15,881 bases of DNA from Solirubrobacteraceae bacterium (GTDB taxonomy: Bacteria > Actinomycetota > Thermoleophilia > Solirubrobacterales > Solirubrobacteraceae): positions 1-15,881 of the forward strand of contig JASLDD010000280.1 of NCBI GenBank assembly GCA_030151725.1. The letters run 5' to 3'. Position numbers and translations under genes: made by a program. The notes under the pieces were generated by a model. It was given only the letters and a program-made list of their open reading frames with translations, had not been told where the DNA came from and ran no database searches. This document shows positions 1-6,191 of the stretch, piece after piece (the stretch's first letter is position 1; each line of letters opens with the position of its first letter).

Positions 1-180
1 CAGCACTCCCGCTCGATCGCAACGGCTTTCCGCGACCAGCTCTACGTTCACATTCTCATCGAGGACTGCGACGAGGCTGCGGTGTGTCCGTTCGATCAGG
101 CGAGCGTTCCGGCCTGCCTGCCGGTAGCGCGCCAGCTGCGAGTGCAGCCCGTTCTCGTCAAGCGAGCAACTGGGAGCCAT
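1..180 (-). CDS. Small Cys-containing protein, partial at left edge, apparent frameshift
   Basis: An ATG at 180 opens a reading frame that is clearly protein-like for 51 codons (MAPSCSLDENGLHSQL, then RYRQAGRNARLIERT, then LVAVLDENVNVELVAE). It begins 22 bases after the M56 gene stop, so it looks like the third gene of the same operon. After codon 51 the frame degrades, but dropping one A from the AAA at 27-29 restores AVAIEREC up to the edge. From memory, small actinobacterial proteins of this type have a D-x-x-G-L-x-x-Q-x-x-R-Y-R start and an E-R-x-C-C segment, so the restored frame looks like the original one. That family resemblance is inference; function is unknown, with thiol or metal chemistry only a guess from the cysteines. 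The frameshift may be real or a homopolymer sequencing error. The rest of the gene is outside the window. Confidence 0.6.
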   Translation of the reverse strand, partial: MAPSCSLDENGLHSQLARYRQAGRNARLIERTHRSLVAVLDENVNVELVAESRCDRAGVL

Positions 181-202
181 TGGCAGGTCCACGGGATCCC
201 GC

Positions 203-1210
203 CTATGGCCGAAGCGGTCGGCTCGCGCGCAGCGCGATCAGCGAGTACAGCAAGAGCCCCGCGCCGGCAACCGGTGCGGTGCAGGTCAGCGCGTCGACCC
301 AGGTCGCAGCCATCAGTCCGGTCCCCGTGGCGTGGTAGACAGCCGCTGCTCCACCCAGGCACGACACCGACAGGAGGAAGACGAAGGCGAACAGAGCCAC
401 CCCCCCAACCGAGAGCACGATGCTCTCGGTGTCGAGCGCTCCGGGCTTTGGCTCGGACCCGGTTTCAAGCTGCAGGAGGCGCACGTCGAGCAGGTCTGGG
501 CTAGAGATTGCGACGGCGCCTGCTTGCTCGCTCCAGCCAGGACCACGCACGACCTTGAGCAGCGCCCCGGCCAAGGAGCGGCGTCCCCAGGCCGCGACTG
601 CACGGCGATCGGCCGCAAGCTCACGGCTGGCCACATAGCGAGCGTGCAGAGAGTCCAAGGCTGGCAAGAAGAACAGCGCCTCGGAGAGCACCCTCACGAT
701 TGCGGTCTTCAACGGATCGATATTGCAGACGTGGTAGCGCTCGTGCTCGAGGACCGCGCGCAGCTCCTCGCCGGTCGCGCGATCGAGCAGCCCTCTGCTG
801 ACCACCACGCGTGGGGTTATCACGCCGTAGACAAACGAGAAGGGGTCCGCTGTTTCCACGAGAACCACACGGCCGGCGAGGCCAGTTTGTCGCGTAGCCT
901 GCACAAGTGCTTCGGGCGCTCTGCTCGCCAGGGCACGCACGCGACGTGACAGCACCCGTGAAGCAACCGCCTGCCGCATGAACGCCCGAGCGCCGAGTCC
1001 CAGGCCCACTGCGGTCAAAGCAAAAAGTACGAGCGGTGCCAGGAGACACCCCCGATCGCTCCCTAGAGCAGTGAGCCCACCATGGGACATGCGCGCCAAG
1101 CTCATCGGTACGAGGACACCGCCGAGTGCTCCGCAGAGGATGGTTGCGCCACACAGCAACGCGACGCCGGCGAACACGAGAAAGCCGCGATTCGCTCGAT
1201 CCAGTCTCAT
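203..1210 (-). CDS. M56-family (BlaR1/MecR1-like) membrane zinc metalloprotease
   Basis: This 335-residue protein is an integral membrane peptidase of the M56 type. Hydrophobic segments lie near residues 10-36, 55-77, 263-292 and 310-328. The zinc motif HERYH is at 156-160 and the downstream glutamate motif RELAAD at 196-201 supplies the third ligand. It lacks the extracellular penicillin-binding sensor domain of true BlaR1/MecR1, so a beta-lactam sensing role cannot be assumed. Its ATG overlaps the TGA of the BlaI-type gene by four bases (ATGA), so the two are translationally coupled. In this family the protease relieves repression by cleaving, or triggering cleavage of, the partner BlaI repressor, and that is the likely role here. 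A small Cys-containing gene follows 22 bases after its stop. The inducing signal is not visible. Confidence 0.88.
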   Translation of the reverse strand: MRLDRANRGFLVFAGVALLCGATILCGALGGVLVPMSLARMSHGGLTALGSDRGCLLAPLVLFALTAVGLGLGARAFMRQAVASRVLSRRVRALASRAPEALVQATRQTGLAGRVVLVETADPFSFVYGVITPRVVVSRGLLDRATGEELRAVLEHERYHVCNIDPLKTAIVRVLSEALFFLPALDSLHARYVASRELAADRRAVAAWGRRSLAGALLKVVRGPGWSEQAGAVAISSPDLLDVRLLQLETGSEPKPGALDTESIVLSVGGVALFAFVFLLSVSCLGGAAAVYHATGTGLMAATWVDALTCTAPVAGAGLLLYSLIALRASRPLRP

Positions 1211-1584
1211 CGGTCCCCTGCGAGTAGCGCCCGCAAGCGTCGCAGTACCGCCGGGTCCTCGCGCGCCTCGTCTAGAAAATGCGCGACCGCAGCATCCCCG
1301 TGTGCTCGGAGCACGTCACGGACAGCAAGCCCGGCCGCATCGGCGGCGGTTGCTTCGTAGAGGTAGCGTCGTCGCTCGCCGTGGCGAGCAAGCACGTTCT
1401 TTGTGACGAGCCGGTTCATCACGGTCATCACGGTCGTATAGGCCAACGGCTCGCCTCGTCGCGCGTTGAGTGCATCGAGAACGAGTCGCACCGAGACAGG
1501 CGAGCCAGCCTGCCAAACGACGTCCATCACCTCAGACTCAAGTGGCGCCAGCCCGCCACTCGTCTTTTTCGGCCTTCCTGCCAC
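1207..1584 (-). CDS. BlaI/MecI/CopY-family winged-helix repressor
   Basis: This 125-residue protein starts at a GTG at 1584 (MAGRPKKTSGGLAPLE). A longer open frame extends upstream to 1842 but lies antisense to the SnoaL gene and is not coding-like. The core is typical of BlaI: LAPLESEVMDVVWQAG begins the winged helix, LAYTTVMTVMNRLVTK is the recognition region, and RYLYEA the wing. The C-terminal part (AHFLDEAREDPAVLRRLRALL) is the dimerisation region. No Shine-Dalgarno sequence precedes the GTG, but a TAGTGT -10-like hexamer lies seven bases before it, so the message may be leaderless. The gene is coupled to the M56 protease, its usual partner. It likely represses this operon and the divergent SnoaL gene by binding the intergenic dyad; protease action on the repressor would release it. 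Confidence 0.88.
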   Translation of the reverse strand: MAGRPKKTSGGLAPLESEVMDVVWQAGSPVSVRLVLDALNARRGEPLAYTTVMTVMNRLVTKNVLARHGERRRYLYEATAADAAGLAVRDVLRAHGDAAVAHFLDEAREDPAVLRRLRALLAGDR

Positions 1585-1591
1585 GAACAAA

Positions 1592-1619
1592 ACACTACTA
1601 CATTTTTGTCGTGTATCCT
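1592..1619. promoter_or_regulatory. Divergent promoter/operator with imperfect dyad
   Basis: The gap between the GTG at 1584 and the ATG at 1627 is only 42 bases. It holds TAGTGT (1597-1592, minus strand) seven bases before the GTG and TATCCT (1614-1619, plus strand) seven bases before the ATG. Both fit the TAnnnT pattern of leaderless actinobacterial -10 elements. Between them lies an imperfect dyad, ACTACA-N4-TGTCGT (1597-1612), with five of six positions matching. BlaI-type repressors bind TACA/TGTA dyads, so this is the best operator candidate. No convincing -35 was seen for either direction. Confidence 0.5.
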
Positions 1620-1626
1620 CGGTCGC

Positions 1627-2088
1627 ATGACCAACGCAACTGAGCCCGACTACGCAGCACAAGCCCGCCAAGCTATCGAGATCGTCTGCTCCGGCGACCT
1701 CTCGCGGATGGAGGAGTTCTACAGTCCGGACTTCGTGGATCACGTCAACGACATGACCTTCCACGGTTACGACGGGGGGCGCGAGTCGCTTGCCTTTTAC
1801 AAGGCCCTGTTTTCGGACTACAGCATGGGCGTCGAGGAGCAAGTCACCCAGGGCAACCGCGTCGCCTCCCGGTGGGTGCTAAACGGCACCTATCACGGCC
1901 GCGCCGTCGCACTCCGAGGCATCACGATCAGCCGTCTCGATGAGGACGGTAGAACAATCGAAGATCGCGGACACTCCGACTCCATCGCCCTGCTCGGGCA
2001 AGTCGGCTTGATCCGCACTTTTATCCTCGGACTGGAAATCCTCACCCGCCGTGTCAAGCTCCCCAAAGGAGCGCTCAAGGCCCGCTGA
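1627..2088 (+). CDS. SnoaL-like ester cyclase-type protein
   Basis: This 153-residue protein (MTNATEPDYAAQARQAIEIV) has the NTF2-like alpha+beta barrel pattern of SnoaL-like polyketide cyclase/ester cyclase proteins. The segments FYSPDFVDHV (31-40), GYDGGRESLAFYKALF, GTYHGRAVALRGITISRL and IEDRGHSDSIALLGQVG match the usual order of that fold. Such proteins are often uncharacterised small-molecule-binding or isomerase-like enzymes, so the substrate cannot be named. The ATG lacks a Shine-Dalgarno sequence and has a -10-like TATCCT seven bases upstream, so it may be leaderless. The gene diverges from the BlaI-type repressor across a 42-base gap with a dyad, and is probably controlled by it. A longer in-frame ORF upstream overlaps the repressor gene and is rejected. 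An SRPBCC gene follows after 73 bases. Confidence 0.8.
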   Translation: MTNATEPDYAAQARQAIEIVCSGDLSRMEEFYSPDFVDHVNDMTFHGYDGGRESLAFYKALFSDYSMGVEEQVTQGNRVASRWVLNGTYHGRAVALRGITISRLDEDGRTIEDRGHSDSIALLGQVGLIRTFILGLEILTRRVKLPKGALKAR

Positions 2089-2137
2089 ATCCACGCGCGT
2101 CGGATCACGCGCGAACATAACGGCTTTAGAGACCGTG

Positions 2138-2155
2138 GATAATCGGGTAAGGGAG
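2138..2155 (+). promoter_or_regulatory. -10-like hexamer and Shine-Dalgarno deciding a TTG start
   Basis: AAGGGAG at 2149-2155 sits six bases before the TTG at 2162, which supports this rare start for the SRPBCC gene. GATAAT at 2138-2143 resembles a -10 element, so the gene may have its own promoter within the 73-base gap after the SnoaL gene; no clear -35 was identified. Confidence 0.4.
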
Positions 2156-2161
2156 TAGAGT

Positions 2162-2629
2162 TTGGCACCGATCGTCACCCGCATCGAGGTCGCTCGTCCG
2201 CCGGAGGAGGTCTTCGGATACGTCATCGACCCTTCTCGGTTCGTCGAGTGGCAGGAGGGCGTAGTCAGCGGCAGTATGGAGGGCGACGGTCCACACGGCG
2301 TCGGCTCGCGCTGCATAACTACGCGACGCATCGGCGGAGGCGAGCGCGCGAGCACGCAGGAAATAACAGAGTTCGACCCGCCCAAGACATGGGCCGATCA
2401 CGGCATCGACGGACCAATTCGCGCGAGAGTAAAGGTGACAGTCGAGCCCCTTGACGCCGGCGCAACCTCCCGCGTCACGATCTCCCTGGACTTTGAGGGC
2501 CACGGAATCGGCAAGCTGCTCGTGCCACTCATCGTGCGCCGCCAAGCGCAAAAAGAGATGCCGGCGAACTGCCAGAGGCTCAAGCAATGCCTTGAGGCCA
2601 GGGGATCAGACTCTGTGGGGGCCGTGTAG
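2162..2629 (+). CDS. SRPBCC-fold (polyketide cyclase/dehydrase-type) protein
   Basis: This 155-residue protein starts at TTG with a well-placed AAGGGAG. The N-terminus (IVTRIEVARPPEEVFGYVIDP) followed by SRFVEWQEGVVSG and later GVGSRCITTRRIGGGE is the standard opening of START/SRPBCC ligand-binding proteins (polyketide cyclase 2 group). The middle part (TSRVTISLDFEGHGIG) supplies the strands, and the C-terminal helix ends in QKEMPANCQRLKQCLEA. These proteins bind hydrophobic ligands in a helix-grip pocket, and some act as coenzyme-like carriers or cyclases, but no catalytic residue is diagnostic here. The gene follows a SnoaL-like gene in the same direction, and both folds are cyclase-type, which hints at a shared small-molecule role. 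That link is only inference. Confidence 0.8.
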   Translation: MAPIVTRIEVARPPEEVFGYVIDPSRFVEWQEGVVSGSMEGDGPHGVGSRCITTRRIGGGERASTQEITEFDPPKTWADHGIDGPIRARVKVTVEPLDAGATSRVTISLDFEGHGIGKLLVPLIVRRQAQKEMPANCQRLKQCLEARGSDSVGAV

Positions 2630-2668
2630 GCTGCCCCACCAGACAGCTAAGTCTTTCTCTTCTGCCCC

Positions 2669-2726
2669 TCAGGCGCGCTCACAGCTCCAGCGCGCCGCGA
2701 CTGCTCTGGCCTGCTCGCGCGCCTGA
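2669..2726. repeat. Perfect 10-bp inverted repeat between convergent genes
   Basis: TCAGGCGCGC (2669-2678) and GCGCGCCTGA (2717-2726) are exact reverse complements separated by 38 bases. CCAG (2687-2690) and CTGG (2706-2709) form a further pair inside the loop. The element lies between the convergent SRPBCC and STAS genes, so a bidirectional terminator-like or cruciform structure is possible. There is no U-tract. Confidence 0.45.
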
Positions 2727-2814
2727 AGCAGATTTCCCTGCCGATCCTGACGAGTGGCCCTCCAAAGAGGCGGCCGAGGAGTTCAGCCGCCCCCGCCGTT
2801 CACCCCCGAAAACG

Positions 2815-3189
2815 CTACTCGCTCTCGGTCTCCTCCAGGGGCAGGACGTCAAGGGTACCTGAGACCTCGAGCAGCCGCCGAGCGGCAGAGTGGCCTGGTC
2901 TGACGAGGAACGGGCATCCGTGTTCTTGGCATAGCCCGTAGCTGCAAAGGATCGCCCGCAGTCCAGTGGAGTCCATGAAGGTGAGCTGGGTGAGATCTAC
3001 CACCAGCCCGGTGATGCCATCGACGCAGAGGCGTCGGATGACGGTTTCCAGCTGGTCCGCGTTGCTCATGTCGAGCTCGCCCCCCAGCAGCAGCGTGTGA
3101 TGTCCACGGCAGACGCTATCGCGAAGCTCAAACCCATTGGGGTTCGCGAGAAACCCGTTGCTGCTTGGACTGCTCGTTGGTGTTGCCAT
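2815..3189 (-). CDS. STAS-domain anti-sigma factor antagonist
   Basis: This 124-residue protein consists almost wholly of a STAS domain, as in SpoIIAA/RsbV-type anti-anti-sigma factors. TLLLGGELDMSNADQLETVI (32-51) is the first strand-helix unit. VVDLTQLTFMDSTGLRAIL (63-81) holds the conserved D-S-T-G-L, whose Ser74 is the expected phosphorylation site. The N-terminal 20 residues are Ser/Pro/Asn-rich and probably disordered. The ATG is preceded by GGGGAGG, four bases away. In the family, the unphosphorylated protein binds an anti-sigma kinase and frees the sigma factor. No kinase, phosphatase or sigma gene lies next to it, so its partner is encoded elsewhere. It diverges from the winged-helix gene at 3453 across about 260 bases. 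Confidence 0.88.
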   Translation of the reverse strand: MATPTSSPSSNGFLANPNGFELRDSVCRGHHTLLLGGELDMSNADQLETVIRRLCVDGITGLVVDLTQLTFMDSTGLRAILCSYGLCQEHGCPFLVRPGHSAARRLLEVSGTLDVLPLEETESE

Positions 3190-3452
3190 CTACCCTCCCC
3201 GAAAACGACTCCTTTGCTGGTGTGGCCCCCCTACGCACACGCTCGATGTGGCGAGTGCCACCCCAAAAAAGGCCATCCCTGAGCCCATTTCCAGAGTCCA
3301 GGAACGAGAGAAATATTAGCTGGCGGAAGGCGCTTGCGAAGCTCGGAATGTAGACTCCTGACTCCCACCCCGGCCTTTAGGCCCTGCGGACAGCTCGCTG
3401 GCTGGACGCTCCTCACGTGGCGCAGGCGGCCACCTCAAGGGAAGGCAGACGA
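3190..3452. other. Divergent intergenic region, nothing firm
   Basis: This region separates the STAS gene from the winged-helix gene. It should hold both promoters, but no -35/-10 pair stood out. GGCCTTTAGGCC near 3373 is a short near-palindrome. Short open frames here are low quality. Confidence 0.3.
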
Positions 3453-3839
3453 TTGAGCGCACCCACCAATTCCCGACGGCGGGCGACAAAAGCGCGCCCA
3501 CGTCCGGGCGCGGACGACTCCATACGCATCGCGCTTGATCCCACTCAGATCAACGAGGTCCTTCGGGTCGCCCGGGGATCCGGCTCGCTGCATCTCTCCC
3601 ACCTCGTCGGTGGCGACCTCGATCGCCTGGTGACCGATGACGTCAAACTGTCGCGGTCGCTGGTCCGGGGGCTTCTGACCTACGTCACGATCCCCGACGA
3701 TGGCCGCGATATCGGTGTGGCCGAGGTGGCCCGGCAGCTACACATGAACACCAGCACCGCCCACCGCTACATCACGACCCTGATGGCCGTCGGGCTCATC
3801 GAGCGCCACCCCCGCACGCGCCGCTACCGACGCATCTAA
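3453..3839 (+). CDS. IclR-type winged-helix DNA-binding protein (stand-alone)
   Basis: The C-terminal 40 residues form an IclR-like winged helix. IGVAEVARQLHMNTSTAHRY is the helix-turn-helix, and ITTLMAVGLIERHPRTRRYRRI is the following helix and wing. Ahead of it, SRSLVRGLLTYVTIPDDGRD matches the first helix and linker of the same domain. The effector domain of full IclR regulators is absent, so this is a small stand-alone DNA binder. Two starts are possible. A TTG at 3453 has AAGGGAAGG seven bases upstream, giving 128 residues, and I prefer it. A GTG at 3417 would add 12 residues and has no clear Shine-Dalgarno sequence. The first 30 residues are Arg/Pro-rich. From memory, compact IclR-type proteins of this kind are common in Solirubrobacterales; that is unverified. 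The target is unknown. Confidence 0.72.
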   Translation: MSAPTNSRRRATKARPRPGADDSIRIALDPTQINEVLRVARGSGSLHLSHLVGGDLDRLVTDDVKLSRSLVRGLLTYVTIPDDGRDIGVAEVARQLHMNTSTAHRYITTLMAVGLIERHPRTRRYRRI

Positions 3840-3885
3840 AACTCTCCGGGCGCTGAACCGGCGGGGTGTGACCAGAGTGGTTCAC

Positions 3886-3917
3886 AGACGTATGGGCGAG
3901 CCATACGAACAACGTCT
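3886..3917. terminator. Nested hairpin between convergent genes
   Basis: CGTATGG (3889-3895) and CCATACG (3901-3907) form a perfect 7-bp stem with loop GCGAG. AGACGT (3886-3891) can alternatively pair with ACGTCT (3912-3917). It lies between the ends of the winged-helix gene (3839) and the minus-strand orphan (3949), the right place for a bidirectional terminator. No T-run follows, so termination is inferred from position and structure only. Confidence 0.45.
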
Positions 3918-3948
3918 AGGGCGGAGCCCCGGGAGGAGTTGGCCAGTT

Positions 3949-4785
3949 TCAGTGTGGGCCGTCGGGGACTAAATGCATGATGTTCCTCCACCCCTGGCCG
4001 CCTGGGAGAGTATGGCGAACGTGCTCGTGGGGGGGCGGTCCGTTGAGGCCATAGTAGGTCTCGCAGATGCGGAGGCGTTCGTGAATGAGGCGGCCCTCTC
4101 GGGTTTGGGCGATGCGTGCGGCCCCAACGAGGTCCATGTCGCTTGCTACTCCGTGCTCGCGTGCATAGGCGGTGTGTACTGCTTCGTTGAGTTCACCGGT
4201 CGGGTAGGCCGGCGATACGTCACGGAAGCCGCAGTGCCGGCTTTCGGTCCATCCGGTGAGTGTCAGCCAGCAGGCGGCCCACAGCCGGTCGATATGGGAG
4301 GCGGCGGTGCGGATCATGTCCTCAAGCTCGAGCGCGGTGAGGCAGCGGTAGCGCTTGGGTACGGCGATCGTCTCGACGATCAGCAGTTCCTCCTCGCTAA
4401 GTACCTCTCCTGCGAGTTCGAGGCGTGCCTCGCGATCGAGCTGTGGTTCGAGACAGGGGCCGCCTCTCTCTATGCCCCCGATGATCGCTAGGGCTACCCA
4501 TGAGGTCAGGGGGTCATATGGTCGCGGCGGTGGCGCGGGCTGCTCGCCGGTGGCTACCCACCAGAGCGTGGCTGCGTCGTCGAAGAGGTTGAGCTTGTCG
4601 GATAGCTTCCTGGCATCCAAGAACCAAAACGGCACCTGGACTCTGCCGTCGAACTGCCGCGCCCTCCACTCTGATCCGCTGCGGCGGCTTGTTGAGATCC
4701 TGGCCTCCTTCGCCGATGCGGGACGCGCACGGTGCGTGTGAGCCCGTTTCGACGAAGAGGCAGGAAAGGATCGGCCGGTTGTCAC
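3949..4785 (-). CDS. Hypothetical protein, unrecognised (last gene of orphan cassette)
   Basis: I do not recognise this 278-residue protein. Residues 1-48 are Ser/Arg-rich and may be disordered or a mis-set start. The rest looks globular and soluble: VPFWFLDARKLSDKLNLFDD, TLWWVATGEQPAPPPRPYDP, LTSWVALAIIGGIERGG, an acidic helix LSEEELLIVETI, LELEDMIRTAASHIDRLWAA and a C-terminal LRICETYYGLNG. No transmembrane segment or known catalytic motif is visible. The GTG at 4785 has GAGG only three bases upstream, so the start is uncertain. A 172-residue ORF on the opposite strand (3973-4491) was judged a shadow, because this strand has GC-rich third codon positions and matches the direction of the two genes upstream. 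It follows the 159-residue orphan by 40 bases and is probably co-transcribed with it. Confidence 0.62.
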   Translation of the reverse strand: MTTGRSFPASSSKRAHTHRARPASAKEARISTSRRSGSEWRARQFDGRVQVPFWFLDARKLSDKLNLFDDAATLWWVATGEQPAPPPRPYDPLTSWVALAIIGGIERGGPCLEPQLDREARLELAGEVLSEEELLIVETIAVPKRYRCLTALELEDMIRTAASHIDRLWAACWLTLTGWTESRHCGFRDVSPAYPTGELNEAVHTAYAREHGVASDMDLVGAARIAQTREGRLIHERLRICETYYGLNGPPPHEHVRHTLPGGQGWRNIMHLVPDGPH

Positions 4786-4825
4786 CAGCCTCGAAGATTG
4801 TCACACATTAGTTACGAACGCAAGG

Positions 4826-5305
4826 TTAACTATGCTTCATTACTGCCACCTTGCCATCGCGGGCGAGAGCCGCTTCTAGCAGCTCGGGGTGCTCAAGGAG
4901 GGCGGCGAGGTTGCCCGCGATACGGGCGAGCGTTCGTGGTAGGTGACGCTTGACGTACCAATCCACGTCGTGGAGCGGCTTCCGGCGCGCAAGGGCCGCC
5001 AGTCGTCGGCGTTCACCACGTTCAGCTTCATAGGCTGCATCAGTGCCACGGGCGCCAAGCAGACACAGACCCTCAAGACGCAGGTGCGGGTCGACACACT
5101 GCAAGACCGCGAGCGTCAGCAGCAGGCTGAGTACTCGGCAGTTGTCTACGTGATCTGGGTCTTCACCGAGAAACTCGGCGCACTTCATGAAGGCGGCCGT
5201 AGACGCGAGCTTGGGTAGTTGGGGGAGCGGCTGCCTAACGGACTCCCTCAGTGCGGGTTTAGCATTGATCACCAGCTCTACAACGATGGTACATAGCGTG
5301 AGCAT
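4826..5305 (-). CDS. Hypothetical protein, unrecognised (middle gene of orphan cassette)
   Basis: This 159-residue protein matches no family I know. It appears all-helical. VLSLLLTLAVLQCVDPHLRL (near 58-77) is hydrophobic, but its ends contain charged or polar residues, so it may be buried rather than membrane-spanning. A long charged stretch follows (EAERGERRRLAALARRKPL), then YVKRHLPRTLARIAGNLAAL and LLEHPELLEAALARDGK. The ATG at 5305 has AGGAGA eight bases upstream, the strongest start signal in this cassette. That ribosome-binding site lies inside the end of the upstream exported-protein gene, with which this gene overlaps by 47 bases in another frame, implying translational coupling. Function cannot be assigned from sequence. 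Confidence 0.62.
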   Translation of the reverse strand: MLTLCTIVVELVINAKPALRESVRQPLPQLPKLASTAAFMKCAEFLGEDPDHVDNCRVLSLLLTLAVLQCVDPHLRLEGLCLLGARGTDAAYEAERGERRRLAALARRKPLHDVDWYVKRHLPRTLARIAGNLAALLEHPELLEAALARDGKVAVMKHS

Positions 5306-5717
5306 ATGAACTGTCTCCTGGTCGTAGGATTTTGAGGTTTTTCAGGCGCAATAGTGCGAACCAGTCTTCAAGAAGGGTTTTCAAGATGAGACGAATTGGT
5401 TTGTTCAGGCGTTTTTCGAAAGTGGCCTTAGACCGCCCTTTGATTTCGTTGCATTTGATGAGCGGAACACCGCCTAGCGCCATAACGAACAGCGCGATTT
5501 GTCCGATGGCCCCTTGCCATTCGGTCGGTTGGGCTTGGGTTCCGATGTAGCAGCCGGTGTCGACTGTGGATTGGCTGGCCGTTTGGGTGCCCTGGTGGAG
5601 CAGTGGGCAGTGACTAAACGTGGCGAACTCGCCTGTTGGTTGCGTGTGGCTCGCGCTGGCGAGCCCCATGCACGCGATTACGGCGATGGCCGCGATCGCG
5701 ATGAGTTGAATACGCAT
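5259..5717 (-). CDS. Hypothetical exported protein, AT-rich gene (first gene of orphan cassette)
   Basis: This 152-residue protein begins with a signal peptide: MRIQ, a hydrophobic run LIAIAAIAVIACMGLA, then SASHT as a likely cleavage region. The mature part has cysteines at 37, 56, 89, 146 and 152. A moderately hydrophobic segment (IGQIALFVMALGGVPLI, about 71-87) is followed by a basic stretch KGRSKATFEKRLNKPIRLIL. The start is fixed by AAAGGA, which is seven bases before the second ATG (5717) but abuts the first ATG (5723). My count over 5321-5460 is 62 G+C in 140 bases (44%), against about 70% in the kinase gene, suggesting foreign origin. The 3' end overlaps the next gene. I recognise no family. 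It heads a probable three-gene operon with two cytosolic-looking orphans. Confidence 0.58.
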   Translation of the reverse strand: MRIQLIAIAAIAVIACMGLASASHTQPTGEFATFSHCPLLHQGTQTASQSTVDTGCYIGTQAQPTEWQGAIGQIALFVMALGGVPLIKCNEIKGRSKATFEKRLNKPIRLILKTLLEDWFALLRLKNLKILRPGDSSYAHAMYHRCRAGDQC

Positions 5718-5751
5718 ATGCATTTCCTTTATCGCTTTCGTGAACTTGCCA

Positions 5752-5786
5752 ATAGCGAATAGAGCCGCAGATGCGGCCCCCGCTAT
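5752..5786 (-). other. Nested stem-loop in the 5' region of the orphan cassette
   Basis: ATAGCG (5752-5757) pairs with CGCTAT (5781-5786), and inside it GCCGC (5764-5768) pairs with GCGGC (5773-5777) around the loop AGAT. The element ends about 35 bases upstream of the exported-protein start, so it would sit in the leader RNA if transcription begins further upstream. It may be a leader regulatory structure or a DNA operator. It matches no riboswitch class I know. Confidence 0.4.
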
Positions 5787-6002
5787 CAGGCTTAATATCC
5801 TTCACCTAGACCGTCCCAGATATGCTGATGTGTGATCAAGTTGCGTCTCCTACTCACACGATTGGAACGCCAAGGAGATAACAGTTAAATATTCGACGTT
5901 TTTTCGGGGAGAACTCTGCCGGTGTGTCCGCTTTCGACCGAAGCTCGTGGCAAAAATCCGCTGTGAGCCTGCGGAAACTCAGGGGGTGACGCTCTATACC
6001 GA

Positions 6003-6191
6003 ATGGAGATGGCTGTTCGAGACGTAAGCCCCACTTCGAGCCAGCTTGTCGCTGTCGCCCAGCGATTGAAACGCCAGCGCGATGACGTTCGCCGAGAGCG
6101 AGATCAACTGCTCGTGCAGCTCGCCGCCTATGAGACGCTGCTCGATACGTTTTTCTGTCACGAAAGAGAGGGCCCCGAGGGTGCCGAGTAG
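6003..6191 (+). CDS. Small coiled-coil protein, unrecognised
   Basis: This 62-residue protein is highly charged and heptad-like over SSQLVAVAQRLKRQRDDVRR and ERDQLLVQLAAYETLLDTFF, which predicts a single coiled coil. It ends CHEREGPEGAE. No enzyme motif is present. Such short coiled coils are often accessory or DNA-associated proteins, but no role is claimed. The ATG at 6003 has no good Shine-Dalgarno sequence; another ATG follows at 6009. Its TAG overlaps the GTG of a second small frame by one base (TAGTG), a typical sign of translational coupling, although that second frame is interrupted. It is divergent from the orphan cassette, separated by about 285 bases in which no clear promoter was seen. 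Confidence 0.5.
   Translation: MEMAVRDVSPTSSQLVAVAQRLKRQRDDVRRERDQLLVQLAAYETLLDTFFCHEREGPEGAE

Noticed and set aside
332..949. 205-residue plus-strand ORF opposite the M56 gene
   Set aside because: It is the antisense shadow of a gene with a clear HExxH motif and membrane segments.
1585..1842. Upstream extension of the BlaI-type gene
   Set aside because: It lies antisense to the SnoaL coding sequence, and the family N-terminus begins at the GTG at 1584.
3973..4491. 172-residue plus-strand ORF opposite the orphan gene
   Set aside because: Its third codon positions are less GC-rich than the minus-strand frame, and the minus strand continues the direction and spacing of the cassette.
5859..6076. 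CRISPR-like repeats CGATTGGAACGCCA (5859-5872) and CGATTGAAACGCCA (6063-6076)
   Set aside because: Only two copies with a mismatch, 190 bases apart, the second inside a coding frame; there is no array or cas gene.
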